DNA of 64,000 nt from Lantana camara (GCA_037501455.1 CM074855.1:26685001-26749000), one strand, 5' to 3'. Counted from the first letter of the stretch, positions 19,130 through 31,587 are shown. Translations and numbers: made by a program. The notes: a model not told the origin generated them from the sequence alone.

Positions 19130-19975
19130 TATGTGAACCACGTTCTAAGAAGTTTTCCGTTCGAACTCCAGGTGTGGGACAATATTATTGATACACAGAC
19201 TTAACGAAATCTTCGTAGCTTGCGAGTGTCAGACGGGCTCAAAGGGAGCTTTAATAGCAAAATTTTGAGCAATATGTTCCTAGAATCTCTTGGGTGGGTT
19301 GTCTTGATCTTAACACTCTGAAATCTTTGGAAAGCATGGAACTGATGGAGCTATCAAAATTTTATGAATCTTAGAAGGGTCACTCTTCACCACATAAAAG
19401 AGTTATCTGAGATCTACTAATCAATGAGGACAAAAAACACAGGCAAAAGAAAATCTACACTTAGTTGTCATGGAATAAACCCGAGAAGTGATGGGTAAAA
19501 CTAAACTCGGTTGAAAATTATTTTTATAACCATACCAACAATGCTTGGCCATGGTGTCGTTCGAGATGACAACTGAAGATAAGTGCTAGGATATGCTATA
19601 AATCTTGATATAGTTTCAATAATGTAGCAGAGTTATTGGGCTTACCTAAAGGATTAACACTAGCTTGGAAGAGATATTTTTTGAAGATTAATGTGGAGAT
19701 TGATCCGAAGATGGTCGTGAAATGGATACCAACGAATGATATTGAAAAGCAGCTAATGAGAAATGTAATATTTGATTGGCGAAGTTCACCCCAAAGGTCT
19801 TGAGAAATTTGGATCAAATAAATCTCGAGAGAATGAAACATGATGATGGATAAATTAGTGAGGATAGGTCACAATGTTTAAGATGGTTACTGCGTCTATA
19901 ATGCTCTACCGGCAAAATTAGATGAGTCTTAGTTTGAGACTGCTTTTCCTGTGTTGGGTTGCTTCATTTAGGACA
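19130..19975 (+). pseudogene. Decayed LINE ORF2, zinc-binding and RNase H part (right piece)
   Basis: The frame of the left LINE piece continues across the Mutator-like element: CCTGYE then YVNHVLRSFPFELQVW, a typical RT zinc-binding motif. At 19600-19960 an RNase H-like stretch follows (AELLGLPKGLTLAWKRYF, then NVEIDPKMVVKW) and a tail LVRIGHNV...YNALPAKLDESQFETAFPV. Stops and shifts show it is dead. Confidence 0.6.
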
Positions 19976-21478
19976 AATATATATATATATATATCAGAGA
20001 GATAAAATATATATATATATATATATATATGATTGGACGTATAAATAGTGCAAAATAAATAATATTAGTTATATTTTGCTTACTATACAAGATATATATA
20101 TATATATTATTGTTTTAAGAGAGACCGACAAGATTGAAACAAATCCTTCTTATGGTATGAAACGTGTAAAAAATGCAATAGATCAATATAAACATCTGAA
20201 AATGATGTTTCCTATTGAATGTGCAATAATGAAAATATAAAATCTATACCAAAGTAATATAAAAATATCAAACCATCAATAAGTATATTTTTGAATTAAT
20301 AATAGGTACAAAATTATGCTAAATATTATACATCATATTGTTTGAGAAGTACATAAATTACTCAATTGAGAGTCGAACTAATTTTCATAAAATATTACTT
20401 CTTTAATACTTTGTAAATAAATTAATTATTAAAAACTTTATTAACATTTTATATAATTAAATTACTGATACTTTTAATTGTTTCAGGATAATATAGCTCA
20501 AAATATTATAGGAAACTTAGTTTACAAATATTCGCGAAGTTTTATTTTCTCACTGCAATCGAATAGTAGAAATTATCAATTGAAAATTGCATGCGATAGC
20601 TGCAATGCAATTAAAAAGGTACAATCCAAGGTATTAACAGAAAGCAAAATAGAAATACTAATTAAATCAAATTACAATTATGGATAATATTGAAAATGAT
20701 TATATGTCAAACCCACGGTTTTGAGAGATGAATATTTAGTGCAAGGTAATTATACTAAAATTGATAATAATAATATATCAAAAGCTACAATTTCTCAAGA
20801 TTATGGAATAAAAAAGAAAAAAATAATAACAGTGTTTCCATTTTAAATGATGGAATCGAAGTCGTAAATATAGAAAAAAAAAAAAAATAGGTGCAAAAGT
20901 TATAGTTTTGAAAGTGAATATAACTTTTAAATTTTGAATGACGACAAAAAAATTCTTCAAAACTTCATAAAAATACTAAAAATAAATCACAAATTATATT
21001 AAAAAAATAAACAATATAAGGAATGAAACATATATAGTTAATATGGCATTTTATATGATCTTTTAAGTTTTTGTCTATATTCTTTTATATATGTCTTTTC
21101 ATTTATTAAATATATTTAAAAGTTATAAACTATTACTTATGCTTAAAAGTTAGAAATATTTGAGCAAATAAATATTATATACTTTAAACATTTTGTTTTA
21201 TGTAATAACATAGTTTCAAATATTTTTATTGTTTATTTATTTAGATGTTTCTCTACTTCGAATTTCTACTTCTTGTACATGATTTGAAAGAGATATCTCA
21301 TATAAATATTTTTGTATGTGTTACTTTTCAAAATTAAAATGGTTCATTACAAATGTAATTATATTTATTTAATCAAACTAAATATTTTTTGATATCCTAA
21401 TTTGTTCAATAAATATAATAACTAAATTTATTTAAATAAATCAAATAATAAACGTGCAACGCACGTTCATTTCACTAG
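19976..21478. mobile_element. AT-rich block ending in a Helitron-like 3' terminus
   Basis: At 21451-21467 there is a perfect 7-bp hairpin, AACGTGC-AAC-GCACGTT, followed by CTAG at 21475-21478 and then T. This matches the hairpin plus CTRR|T signature of plant Helitrons. The 5' end (TC after A) cannot be fixed; the AT repeat at 19976-20030 with TCAGAGAGATAAAA is one candidate. No Rep/helicase coding is present, so it would be a small non-autonomous copy. Short open frames such as 20478-20687 show no known domain. Confidence 0.42.
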
Positions 21479-22430
21479 TTTATTATAAATATCCCCTCAC
21501 TACAAAAAAATCTGTTGAAAATCACAACAAAATTTCTTATTAGGTTTTGTTAGGAATAAAATATTTGTTATTTTGATGTATAACTACCCGAGCTTGCAAC
21601 ACTAGCTAGCACGAGTCGCGTGCCTTCTAGTGGTGGTAGTCGTTCTAACACATGACAATTATTTATTACGGTTCATTTTGAGAAATTTTTAGAAGTTGGT
21701 GATTCTAGAAGAATCAATTTGAGAAGTTTTAACTGTATTAATGAAATAAGTTTTAGTGCATTATTTTAATGAACATTTAAATCCCCACAAAAAATATATA
21801 GGGAATGGGGTGTTTTGTAGTTCATTAAAAAAATTTAAGTAATTGAAGTGTAATAAGGAGACTATATTTAAATATCTCTAACTACGTGAATTTAAAAGTA
21901 ATTTACACTTAGTGAGCATTTACTTTGATGGATGGCAATCTATCAACAGTAATTTCTTGGGTTATATTCCTAATGTGTCTCTTTACTTCACTATATTACC
22001 CAATTATTAATTTTTCTTGTAAATTGAGCTCTTTTACTTCTCCATATAATAATCCATCCGTTAAATCGTTAATTTATTTCTTTGTCCTTCATTAATTTTT
22101 GCTCACAACCTTCAAAAGGGATTCTATGAGCCTGATGAAGTTGCCCGGTAACATGCGTGAATTTGTCAAAAAAGAGAGCCAAAATAATCATTTCAAATGT
22201 GCCCAAGTATTCAGGCTAAATAACAACTCCCTTTTGGAGTTGCTAAATAATCCACTCTATGAGTCTATTCCATATTAGTCTTGGGCTTTAGCTATAGTAC
22301 AAGGCCCTTTTCCCTTGTAAAGTAAATGGTAGAAAAGGGTATTCTAATTAGCTAGCAACCCAATTTCTACTAAAGTAAATGCTCTCTAAAACTTTAATAT
22401 TAATGAAGTATAATAAGTAATTTATACTTG
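21479..22430. other. Intergenic, AT-rich
   Basis: CACTACAAAAAAATC near 21499 resembles a CACTA-type terminus, but I found no matching second end. No coding or RNA gene is supported. Confidence 0.35.
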
Positions 22431-23553
22431 ATGAATGTGAGTTTGCCTAAGAAGGGGGTTGAATTAGGCCTTAAAACCTTTTTAAGATTTGTATGAAACT
22501 TTATGAAGTGCAGCGGAATTATTAAGGTTTTAAGAAAAACCGTTTATCAGAGTTGAGCGCGTGCTTTGCTTGAAATAGTTACTGGTACGAAATAACAAAG
22601 TACCAGACAGTTACTGGTACGAAATAACAAAGTACCAGGCAGTTTAATAATGAAGATATGCAAAGCAAGTAAATGACACGGCTATTTATCCAGGCTCAGT
22701 CCGAAGACCTACGTCCTGTCCCCAAGTTTTCACTTAGGATTTGAAACCTGTTTCACTCAAATGATTAGCACAAGTACAATAAAGTTCCAGGAGTAAAACA
22801 GTAAATTCCAGAGAGTTAGAAAAACTCCCTAAGAGAGTTGATACAATATAACCGATCACCAATCTTGGCAACAAGATAGTGTGACTCGTTCTGGCGGTAG
22901 TATCGCGACCACTCAGCTTCCACGACCTCAGTGTAGTACGCTTAACGTCACTCACACCTAGCTGGAACTAGCTATCGACCGACTACTTCCACGACCCAGC
23001 AACCCTACACAACTCAGCTTGCTCCAAGTGATTCTTGAGCTTGAATCTGATCTCTTCACAACCAAAGTCCCTCGAGACAACAAACAAGCAAACAAGAATT
23101 AGAAGAAAACACCAAACCGTATATGAAACTCAATATTCTCGTTTTCACTATGTTGGTTTAGAAATCTTTTCTCCCTACTTTATTTCTCACGAATTTCTCT
23201 CTTAAATACAAGTAATACAACGGCTAAAGAGTGTAAAATAAGGTAGGAGCCGTTTGGGATTGATTCTGGAACCAAAGGAAAGATTTACAGCTAAGTTCCA
23301 GAAGAAATTCAAAAGTATCAAGTCAAATACTTTCCATACTAATAAAGATTCTATGCATGTGACAAATATAAGTATGGAATAAATCAATTATGGGCTGCAT
23401 AAAAACGTGATTGACAATCAAGGTAATTTAAGGAATGATTTTATGCAATTCAAATAATCTTTCCATGCTAGAATAGAGACATATGGAAAGATGCACAAAT
23501 ATCTTGGAAGCATCAAAACTTACCATTGAAGTTCCAAAGAGGTCAACAATACT
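22430..23553. repeat. Dispersed-repeat-like segment with a 32-bp direct duplication
   Basis: The sequence beginning near 22437 (GAGTTTGCCTAAGAAGGGGG TTGAATTAGG) looks like a plant dispersed repeat, perhaps an LTR, but I see no termini. At 22578-22641 a 32-bp unit is repeated twice, and each copy contains the inverted pair CTGGTAC/GTACCAG. No coding potential was found. Confidence 0.4.
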
Positions 23554-23560
23554 CTAACAA

Positions 23561-24320
23561 CCTCTAATGCACGGACACGCCATAAAATGTCGTCGTGCAG
23601 TGTCGGACACGTGTCGGACACGGACACGCCTCCGACACGCCTAATACGTGTCCCAAAAAAAAAAAAGTAAAAAAGAATAGGGACACGGTGTCGGACACTC
23701 CGCTGTGGAGTGTCCGACACGGTGTAGACACGGATCCATAAGGATTTACATTTTCGGAAGTAAAAAGCTCAATCTCGGCATCTCTCATCAATTAAGATGG
23801 TAAAGGATCGGCCTTTGCGGTGATAACGGTGGTGGATGTGGTGGTGGTGAGGGTTTAGGGAGGCGGCATCATCAGCTTCGTACTTTCTCGGCCTTTGGAT
23901 GTTCATCTCTCAGCAATCATCATTTCTTTTTTGCTTCTGCAGTGGTGATGGTAGCAGTGGCGACGAAGTTTTTTGGAGAAGAAAGGCCAACTCCGCTAAG
24001 AATGAGTGTTTACCTATGTAAGCAGTAAAGAGAAGATTGGAAAGAAATGTATAGATCCGCGGCGCTGTAATTAGGAATTAGGTTAGGGCATATTTTTCTA
24101 ACACTTCAGCTTTATATATTAACCTTTTGGGCTTTTGGCCCATAAAACTTGAGAATGTAATTTACTTTTGCTTGCTACAATTGAGTTAGTATACATATTA
24201 ATTTTATAGTGTGATAGTTCAAAATATTAGTAATTATTGAAAATAGTTCACAATTTACAATGTTTACATAGGTGAAAAAATATTTTATGCAAGAGAATAT
24301 TTGATTTAGTGTTATACAAA

Positions 24321-24366
<46 letters not shown>

Positions 24367-24471
24367 GCCGTGTCGGAACCGTGTCGTGTCCTAAAATTTT
24401 TGAAAAATCCGTGTCGCCGTGTCCGTGTCGTGTCGTGTCCGTGTCGCCGTGTCCGTATCCGTGCATCATAG
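23561..24471 (+). mobile_element. GTGTCCG-rich inverted-repeat element, copy A
   Basis: The ends are CCTCTAATGCACGGACACG and CGTGTCCGTATCCGTGCATCATAG, inverted over TGCACGGA-type sequence. A 7-bp target duplication, CTAACAA, lies at 23554-23560 and 24472-24478. Near the left end is a strong 14-bp stem, GTGTCGGACACTCC (23688-23701) with GGAGTGTCCGACAC (23707-23720), next to an A-run. The 640-bp middle is gene-like in composition and shares GGGCC/CCCAAA motifs with copy B in inverted orientation. No transposase is present; the element is non-autonomous and its superfamily is not determined (7-8 bp duplication). Confidence 0.72.
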
Positions 24472-24599
24472 CTAACAACATAATTTGTCTTTTTAGTATG
24501 TAGCAATTTTAATTTCTTGATGAACTAAGAATATACGCTGACTAAATTATTTCAGTATATAAAGTAAGGTAAATAATTATTAATATGCACGAAAAGCTT

Positions 24600-24750
24600 T
24601 GATTACATAACCTGTTAGTTGTGCCGGGAGAAACCGGCGGCGGGCTGGGTTAAGTTAAACTCCGACGAAAGCCTATACACTCACATGACGAAGGCAGCAG
24701 CGGGGAGTTTAGTCAGGGATGTTGATGGGCGTTGGATACTCGATTATGCT
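24600..24750 (+). pseudogene. LINE-type RNase H remnant, left part
   Basis: At 24651-24750 the plus strand reads KLNSDESLYTHMTKAAAG, then SLVRDVDGRWILDYA. This is the start of the plant RNase H-like domain found at the C terminus of LINE polyproteins. It is interrupted at TTATGCT by element copy B and resumes at 25755. Confidence 0.6.
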
Positions 24751-25754
24751 CTATGATGCACGGACACGGACACGGCGATACGGACACGACACGATACGGA
24801 CACGACGACATGGATTTTTAAAAAATTTTAGGACACGACACGGTTATATAATATTTATATAAATAAATATATTATATAAATATTAATTATGTAACATTAA
24901 ATTAAATATCCTTTATTTAATAAATACAAAAAATTCTATGACTTATATAAATTATTCCTAATATCGAATTACTAATTTATATACCTATGAGAACAAAGTG
25001 ATATATATACATTTGAAAGATATACTATATAAAAGAAAAAGAAGATAGATAATTTTGGAATTTGGAGTGTTTGTGGCCTTGGGGGCCAAAAAGGCCCAAA
25101 TGTTGATACACAAAGTTGAAGTCTCATTCTAAAATCTAAACCCTAATAACCATTCGTCCAGACTCCAGACTCCAGCCGCCAACCCATACATTTCTCCTCT
25201 TGAATCTCGTCGTCATTGCAGTGGATGATGAGTCTCTGGTATGCGCCGCTGAGTGAATATTACATATATTTTTCCTCTGAATATTACATAGATTGGAAAG
25301 CACTCACACAAGGCATTTTTTCTCCCCCATTTTCATCGATGAGGGGGTGAAGTCCCCAATCAATTTCCAAGATCTGCTCAATCAATTTCCAAGATCTGCT
25401 CAATTTTCACGATGTGCTTATGATATGGTTGATTAGTGCAAGGTTTGCCACTTTTTTTTTTTTTTCGTAATCGGCCGCATCAAGTTCTTACGCACATCAA
25501 GTTCTTCTCCTACCACAACCACCTCCGTTAACGCCGCAGAAATCGAAGTTCTGCTAAATCCGTGTCCAAGCCGTGTCGGACACTCCGCTATGGAGTGTCC
25601 GACACCGTGTCCGCATTAAATTTTTTTTTTTTTTTTTAAGGACACGGATTAGCCGTGTCGGACACGTGTCGGAGCCGTGTCCGAGGCGTGTCGGTGTCCG
25701 ACACGTGTCCGACACTGCACGGGGTCATTTTTTGGAGTGTCCGTGCATTAGAGG
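24751..25754 (-). mobile_element. GTGTCCG-rich inverted-repeat element, copy B (inverted relative to A)
   Basis: The ends CTATGATGCACGGACACG and GTGTCCGTGCATTAGAGG are those of copy A in reverse orientation. The target duplication TTATGCT is at 24744-24750 and 25755-25761, inside an RNase H reading frame, which confirms the insertion borders. The same 14-bp stem with a 5-base loop is present at 25573-25605, beside a T-run (25620-25638). The interior (about 25060-25560) includes GGGGGCCAAAAAGGCCCAAA and AAACCCTAA, gene-leader-like sequence shared in part with copy A. Confidence 0.75.
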
Positions 25755-26110
25755 TTATGCTTTAAGACTTGGCAGCTTGTCTATTAACATGGTCGAACTT
25801 CTTGGTCTTCGGAAAGGTTTGATACTTGCTTGGGAGCGGCGGTTCCCAAAAATTGAGATTGGGGTTGATTCCGGGATTGTGGTTAATTGGGTTACGGATG
25901 GAGATGTTGAGGATTACCCTTTGAAGAATCCCATCATGGATTGTCGGAGACTTGGAGCCTTCTTCACAAGTCTTGGAAAGCTAGAATAAAGCATGTTTAT
26001 CGGGAGAAAAATGGCAACTCCGGCAAGTTAACTAAGATGGAGCACAATATTGCCTCTGAATGCTTGGTTTAGGACTTGCTTCCGGTTCAGTTTGAGTAGT
26101 TGTCAGGTCA
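25755..26110 (+). pseudogene. LINE-type RNase H remnant, right part
   Basis: The reading frame continues from 24750: ALRLGSLSINMVELLGLRKG, LILAWERRFPKIEIGVDSGI, then VVNWVTDG. This is the Glu/Asp-bearing half of an RNase H fold as found in plant LINEs. Stops appear after 25985. It is similar in type to the remnant at 19600-19960. Confidence 0.6.
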
Positions 26111-26495
26111 AGGCTTCTTTTTTAACAAAAAAGACCTGTTAGTTGTTGCATCAGTACAATAAAAACACCCCTTTCATTGATTAACAACTACAATTTAGAT
26201 AAATATTATTTAGTGATTGATATTTAAATCCTTTAGTAAATACATATGAATTGTGATGGATTCTTTATGCTGTGACCAATTATGCTCTTATTTGGTGGCA
26301 AATCTGTTACGTCTGTGATAGAATTATTTTATTTTATTTATCTTATTGTTTCAGTTTTTTTTTTTCCCTCCTTCCGTAAGCGCAGCTATCATCATCGCGG
26401 TTATTGTTTTAGTTTATGAAGGATGATACTTTCATCAAATTCATTTATATGGAAAGAAATGTAAATTAATTCAAATCAAAATCCATGACGTACTT
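26111..26495. other. AT-rich sequence left of the Tat element
   Basis: I see no coding or repeat structure, apart from the target duplication TACTT at 26491-26495 that flanks the Tat-lineage element; its partner is at 42013-42017. Confidence 0.5.
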
Positions 26496-28400
26496 TGATG
26501 GGTCTGAATAGGGGGTACAGAGTCCAATCACTTTTGAATTTGTATAGGTGAGGAAACCAGTTGATGATCGCCGGGAAAGATGGGGGCTCTACCTGCTAGG
26601 ACAAACACAAAGACAAAGTCAGAAGGCCAAGCTGGGGGAACTGGGGGTGATTCCCAGTTTGGCTCTCCGACGCTCAAGTCAGATGGAGATCTGAAAGAGA
26701 GAATATGTAGCACCCGAGCGTAAGGTACCACATCCCCCGCACCGTGACCCGACCTGTATATGAAATGGAAGTCCATACACGTGCCAAATCCACGGCGAAC
26801 GGGGACACAACACACACGCTATGCTAGGCGGGACTAACCCTTAAACCAATCAGTTCAAGATAACTTAAAATCAGAGTTAAAATAAAATTCGCGGAAGCAA
26901 GAATAACATAGCATATACAATGAGCCACCAAGCTCCAAAAATAGATATACAAGAGCATTCAAATATTCAACGGCACTCACGGCCTACAAAATCATAACGC
27001 TCCAAGCATAAACTATAATCATGTACAAAATACCAATAAGAGTATGAATATGAGACAAAAAGGAAGTGCTAAACATAAATGCAAGACCTAGACGACTTGT
27101 ATTCCCGCCTAGCACTCCTATACCTGCACAAAACAACTGAAAACAACCGGGTTCAGTCTAAAAGAGACTGGTGGGTATAAAAACAGGGCATAAGATATAT
27201 AGTATTGCATAATTTAAACATATACATGCAAGCCCTAATCCCGTGTGAAGTTTGATAAGAATTTACCAAGTGGTTAAAACAAAAGGAAACATCAACGGGG
27301 TTACGACGTTCATATTCATTCATAATTGTTCATAAATGTTTAAAAGGGTTTATGGCCCGGCGAGTGGGCGTGCACAGTCTCCAACCTACTCCTCGTGTAA
27401 TCATAAGTAATTATTCAATCATTCATTATCATACATAAATCTTTTGTGCTCATAAATACATGATCATAATCATTCATATACTCCTTCTTCCACCGGGTGG
27501 TGGACGGGCTTGCAAGACCCGGCCACCGGTTCATACATAGGCCAATGGGGGTACATGAATCCCCCAAGGGCACTCAGCTCCCATTCCCCGCTAAAACTCC
27601 TAGCGAGGGCCGGTATCATCGTAGTTTGGTTGGAACTAGTATATGGGATCCCCGTCAGCCTTTGCTTCCTCGGTTAGCCACATATACTAAGTCCCGGGGC
27701 CCGTGCAATCATAAATCATAAATACCTCGCCAAACATAAGGTAGGGTTCATAAATAAAAAGAAAGGGGGTCATACGTTTGAAATTATTTACCCGAAATGA
27801 CTCGATATATATAAATATACGATTTTGGCTTAAAACTTTGCACATAAGGAATATATATGGTTGTTTTAACTAATAGAAGAAAAACCCACCTTTACCAAAG
27901 CAAAATAAAGGCACAAGCGTCTCAAGGCTCGCCCTCGTCTCCGACCAAACCCGAATCTGTGTAAAAGAAAAAGTATGAGACTCAATGACCACATATGACA
28001 CTCGGCAATGAAGTGGATATGACGTGAATGCGTAAATGATCATGTTATATCATAAAAATGTTCATGTGCACTATTAAGAGATTTAAATCATATAATCATT
28101 CATTCGTTCATATATTTCATTCAATTTCATAAGTTCATAAATTCATAATTTCATAAATTCATATCATTCATAATATTCATAAATTCATAGATTCATAATG
28201 CATATCCATCGATCTAAAATTCATTTAATAAGCATAACACATATTATATTCAAATTCACAATTAGGAATAAAATAAATAAAACGTTCAATCAAAAGTCAG
28301 TAGAATAAATACGCGAAATAGAATTCAATTAATTTCAATAATTAAATTAAATCAAATAATATTTAAAGTATATAATAAATATATATAATATATAATAAAC

Positions 28401-28441
<41 letters not shown>

Positions 28442-31240
28442 ATATATAATCATATGTATATACATATATAATATATATATATATACACGTACACACACAC
28501 ACATGCATGCATAAATCACATATATACTTCATATATATAAATATAACCCATGCATGCAATATATATACTATATATATTATACACATGCATGCAAAATAAA
28601 TAATAAACACACACAAATACATATACATGCAAAATAACCACAAAACCATGCACACACAAACTCACTCCCATGCATGCACACTAACACACATGCTGCACAC
28701 ACATTACACAATTACACAGCAGCCCAGCAGCCATGCAAACACAAAAACAGCAGCAGCAACAGTTCAAGGAAGACGCAGCAGAGTTCAAGCAAAACGGGGT
28801 GACACCCCCGTGTCACCCTCCAAACCTAGACCGAGACACCCCCGTGTCTCGGTACAGAAATCCCAGCCCACAATGCACCCCCGTTCCTCGCTGGAACGGG
28901 CAGAAATGGAACGCCCGTGCCACACACCAGCAACTCCAGTTACAGACAGCACAAAAGAACGCAGAACAGGGCAGGAAAAAGGCAGCCATTTCCAGCAAGA
29001 AAGAAGGCAACAAAGCAAGGCATAAATGGCAAAAAAACTCAACACAACACAAGCTAAAAGACCAAGAAAGCTGACAGCAAAGCATGAAGGAATTTCAACA
29101 AATTTGACAGCAATCCAGCCTGAAAAAAAAACAGGGCAAAGCTGCGGGAAAACAGGGCATGCTAGCGATCAATCCATCTTCATCTATTCACTCAGTTAAG
29201 GCCAACAAATAAGCAGCAAAATATCATGTATTCAACAAGTAAATCAGTTTCAAAAGTGATCAATCAAGACATGGAAGCGTACGTGACATTCATGCGAAAT
29301 TTCTCAAAGATGTCATAAATGATATCTCATAAATATCTCAACAACCACGAAATCAATGACCATAAATGATATGAGGATGTCAAAATATTCAATCTCAAGC
29401 TTGGAATCAATCTAAATCATTGAGAATCGAAGAAGATCAAGAAGTTGCACAAAAACTCTTGTTTTCGGAAAAACGCCCAGAAATAAAGAAACCATGCTCA
29501 AATTCATGAATGAAAGGGTGGAAATGATCAGAATTAATCATATAATACAACTCTTAACTTACCTTGATGATTGGTTGAAGTTTGGATGAGATTTGAGCTC
29601 CAAAATCTCCAAGGATGGAAGGGTTACGGGACTGGAATGAAGAACAGTAGCTTTGGCTGAGTTTTTGGGATTGTGTGAGGATAATCTCGGTCAAGGCTTG
29701 ATATGTCATGATAGATGGTTGAGTTAGGGTTTCAAAGAATCAAACCATGGTTAATTTGGTTATGGTTTGGGCAAGATATGGCTGATTTTGTACAACAAGG
29801 TCAAATTGGTCTCCGTTTCGTTTTTCGGTTGGATTTTAGAGTTTCAAATGACTTAGGAAAAATATAAGGCTAAGTTTACTAAACTTGAATTTTCGTTACG
29901 AGTTCAGCGGAGTTGACGGAACTCAAATCCGAGTTCCCGAGCTCAAGATATTAAATTCGCAACCAAGGGTACGCTAAGTGCTCGTTAGCTCCCGTTTTGG
30001 TTCCTCGAAACAAATTAAATCCGTTAACATATCAAATGAATTCGAAAACATAAATTGAGCATAAAAGCATGTCCATAACATATATATTTACGACATATTA
30101 CAAATTCATGGCAATTCAATATCATATCATATAAGAACGAAACACAAAATAAACGAACAAACTCATACATGCCATTCATGCATAAATTATGAAATTCCAT
30201 GCAAAATTCAACCAAACCCATGCATAAATAATTCCCATGCAAAATGAAATAAAATCCATGCATAAAATATTAATTCCCATGCATAATTATGATTTCCATG
30301 CATAAATATATTATTCAACGTATAAATATATATTTGAATAATTAACTAATTAAAACATGATTAATTAACATAACATATAATTAGCATAATCATTAAATTA
30401 ATAATAATATAATTAAACATATATATATATATATATTACGAAATATATATATATAAAATTAATAATATTAAAATAAGATAATATAATATAATATAATAAA
30501 ATAATAACAATTATAATAAAATTAAATATAAAACACGTAAAAACAATTAATTCGCGCAATTTGGTAAACACATACGTCGTACCTTTACGTCCGAGAAATC
30601 GGGGCGTTACAGAATATGTTAAGTATGGAGTTGCAGTAATGGAGATTGCTTACAGTGAAGGAGATGTACTCGCGTATTTATAGTTGAGGGTCAGGGACCC
30701 TTTGGTCATTTGCACCGTGTGGTCCTGGCCAAATGTTGCCCTAACACGTTGCGTTGCGAGAGAGAAACCTAGGAGGAATCTTCTGCAAAAGCTGGTGGAA
30801 GTTAGTGTTGACAACAATGGCAGGTGCGCGGTCATGTACGGGGTGTCAGAGAGCCGTTTTTAGGGGTTGGTAATGAGGGTTTAAGAGCACGCTCGTGTCA
30901 ACCAAGAGCCTTGGAGACCAAGGAATCCGCTAGGGGATGAAGGCCAAGGCTCATAAAATGAGGGGGAGTGTAAGTTTCCCTGAATGAGTGTAGCGCTTGG
31001 ACAGGGCTTTCTTAACTGGTTGGAGCCTTAGTCATGTAGTATGAATCGTGCTCGTTAGAGAGCGAGCGGCAACGTTGATCACGTGCACGCGTAGCAAAGA
31101 TGACACGTGTCCTTGAGGAACGCTGAAGCTTGAGGGGTCCGAGCGCTCGTGTATAATTACCTTAATCACGAGAGGACAGGTGTCGTCATCTTGAGTTGCC
31201 ACGTATCCAAACGTGGGACGAGCGTATTTTGACCCCATCA
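26496..31240 (-). repeat. 3' LTR of the Tat element (left), split by a solo LTR
   Basis: The LTR comprises 26496-26705 and 30612-31240 (with GAATA duplicated). It matches 41179-42012. A minus-strand TATAAATA box is at 30675-30682. A purine-rich tract on the minus strand at 31241-31253 (GGGGGGCAAAA) directly precedes the LTR in the element's sense and is the likely polypurine primer. Confidence 0.9.
26706..30611 (-). mobile_element. Solo LTR of the long-LTR family, inside the Tat 3' LTR
   Basis: The element begins TGTAGCACCCG and ends GGGGCGTTACA (3906 bp). The target duplication GAATA is perfect (26701-26705, 30612-30616). Comparison with the intact LTR at 41179-42012 shows exactly where it was inserted. 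It contains two CCCC-loop hairpins (28798-28817 and 28831-28852) and the conserved TATAAAA at 27176-27182. No internal region is left, as expected after LTR-LTR recombination. Open frames inside, for instance around 28350-29085, are low-complexity or antisense shadows. Confidence 0.92.
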
Positions 31241-31579
31241 TTTTGCCCCCCAATTCTGTAGTCCTTAGTGATAAAGATTGTAGAATTCTACCAATACAAT
31301 TCGTCGAGCGTTGCGCTCGTATGGGTCATGTCGTGTTGGGCAATCATCCTTCTGATTGCGCCATAAATGCGGTCTCTTCAACTGACTGCTTGTAACGTCC
31401 ATGCATTAAATGCAGTCCTTTCTTTTGACCGCTTGGAGCGTCTTAGCATTAAATGCTGATGCGCGTGGGGCGCGTGAGACTTGGGAATTACGTGACGGTT
31501 CAATAAAGGGAATGGTTTCCTAGGCGGGAAATGATTGTAATTTTGAACTTTTTGCTAGAAACGTACCAACTTCCATCCC

Positions 31580-31587
31580 TATAAATA
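31580..31587 (+). promoter_or_regulatory. TATA box for the antisense ORF of the Tat element
   Basis: TATAAATA lies about 285 bp upstream of the plus-strand ATG at 31872, in GC-richer sequence just outside the left LTR. Its position fits an independent plus-strand promoter. Confidence 0.6.

Noticed and set aside
28347..29085. Several overlapping open frames of 86-132 residues on both strands
   Set aside because: They lie inside a solo LTR, overlap each other in different frames and are built from low-complexity TA, CA and CAG-type sequence.
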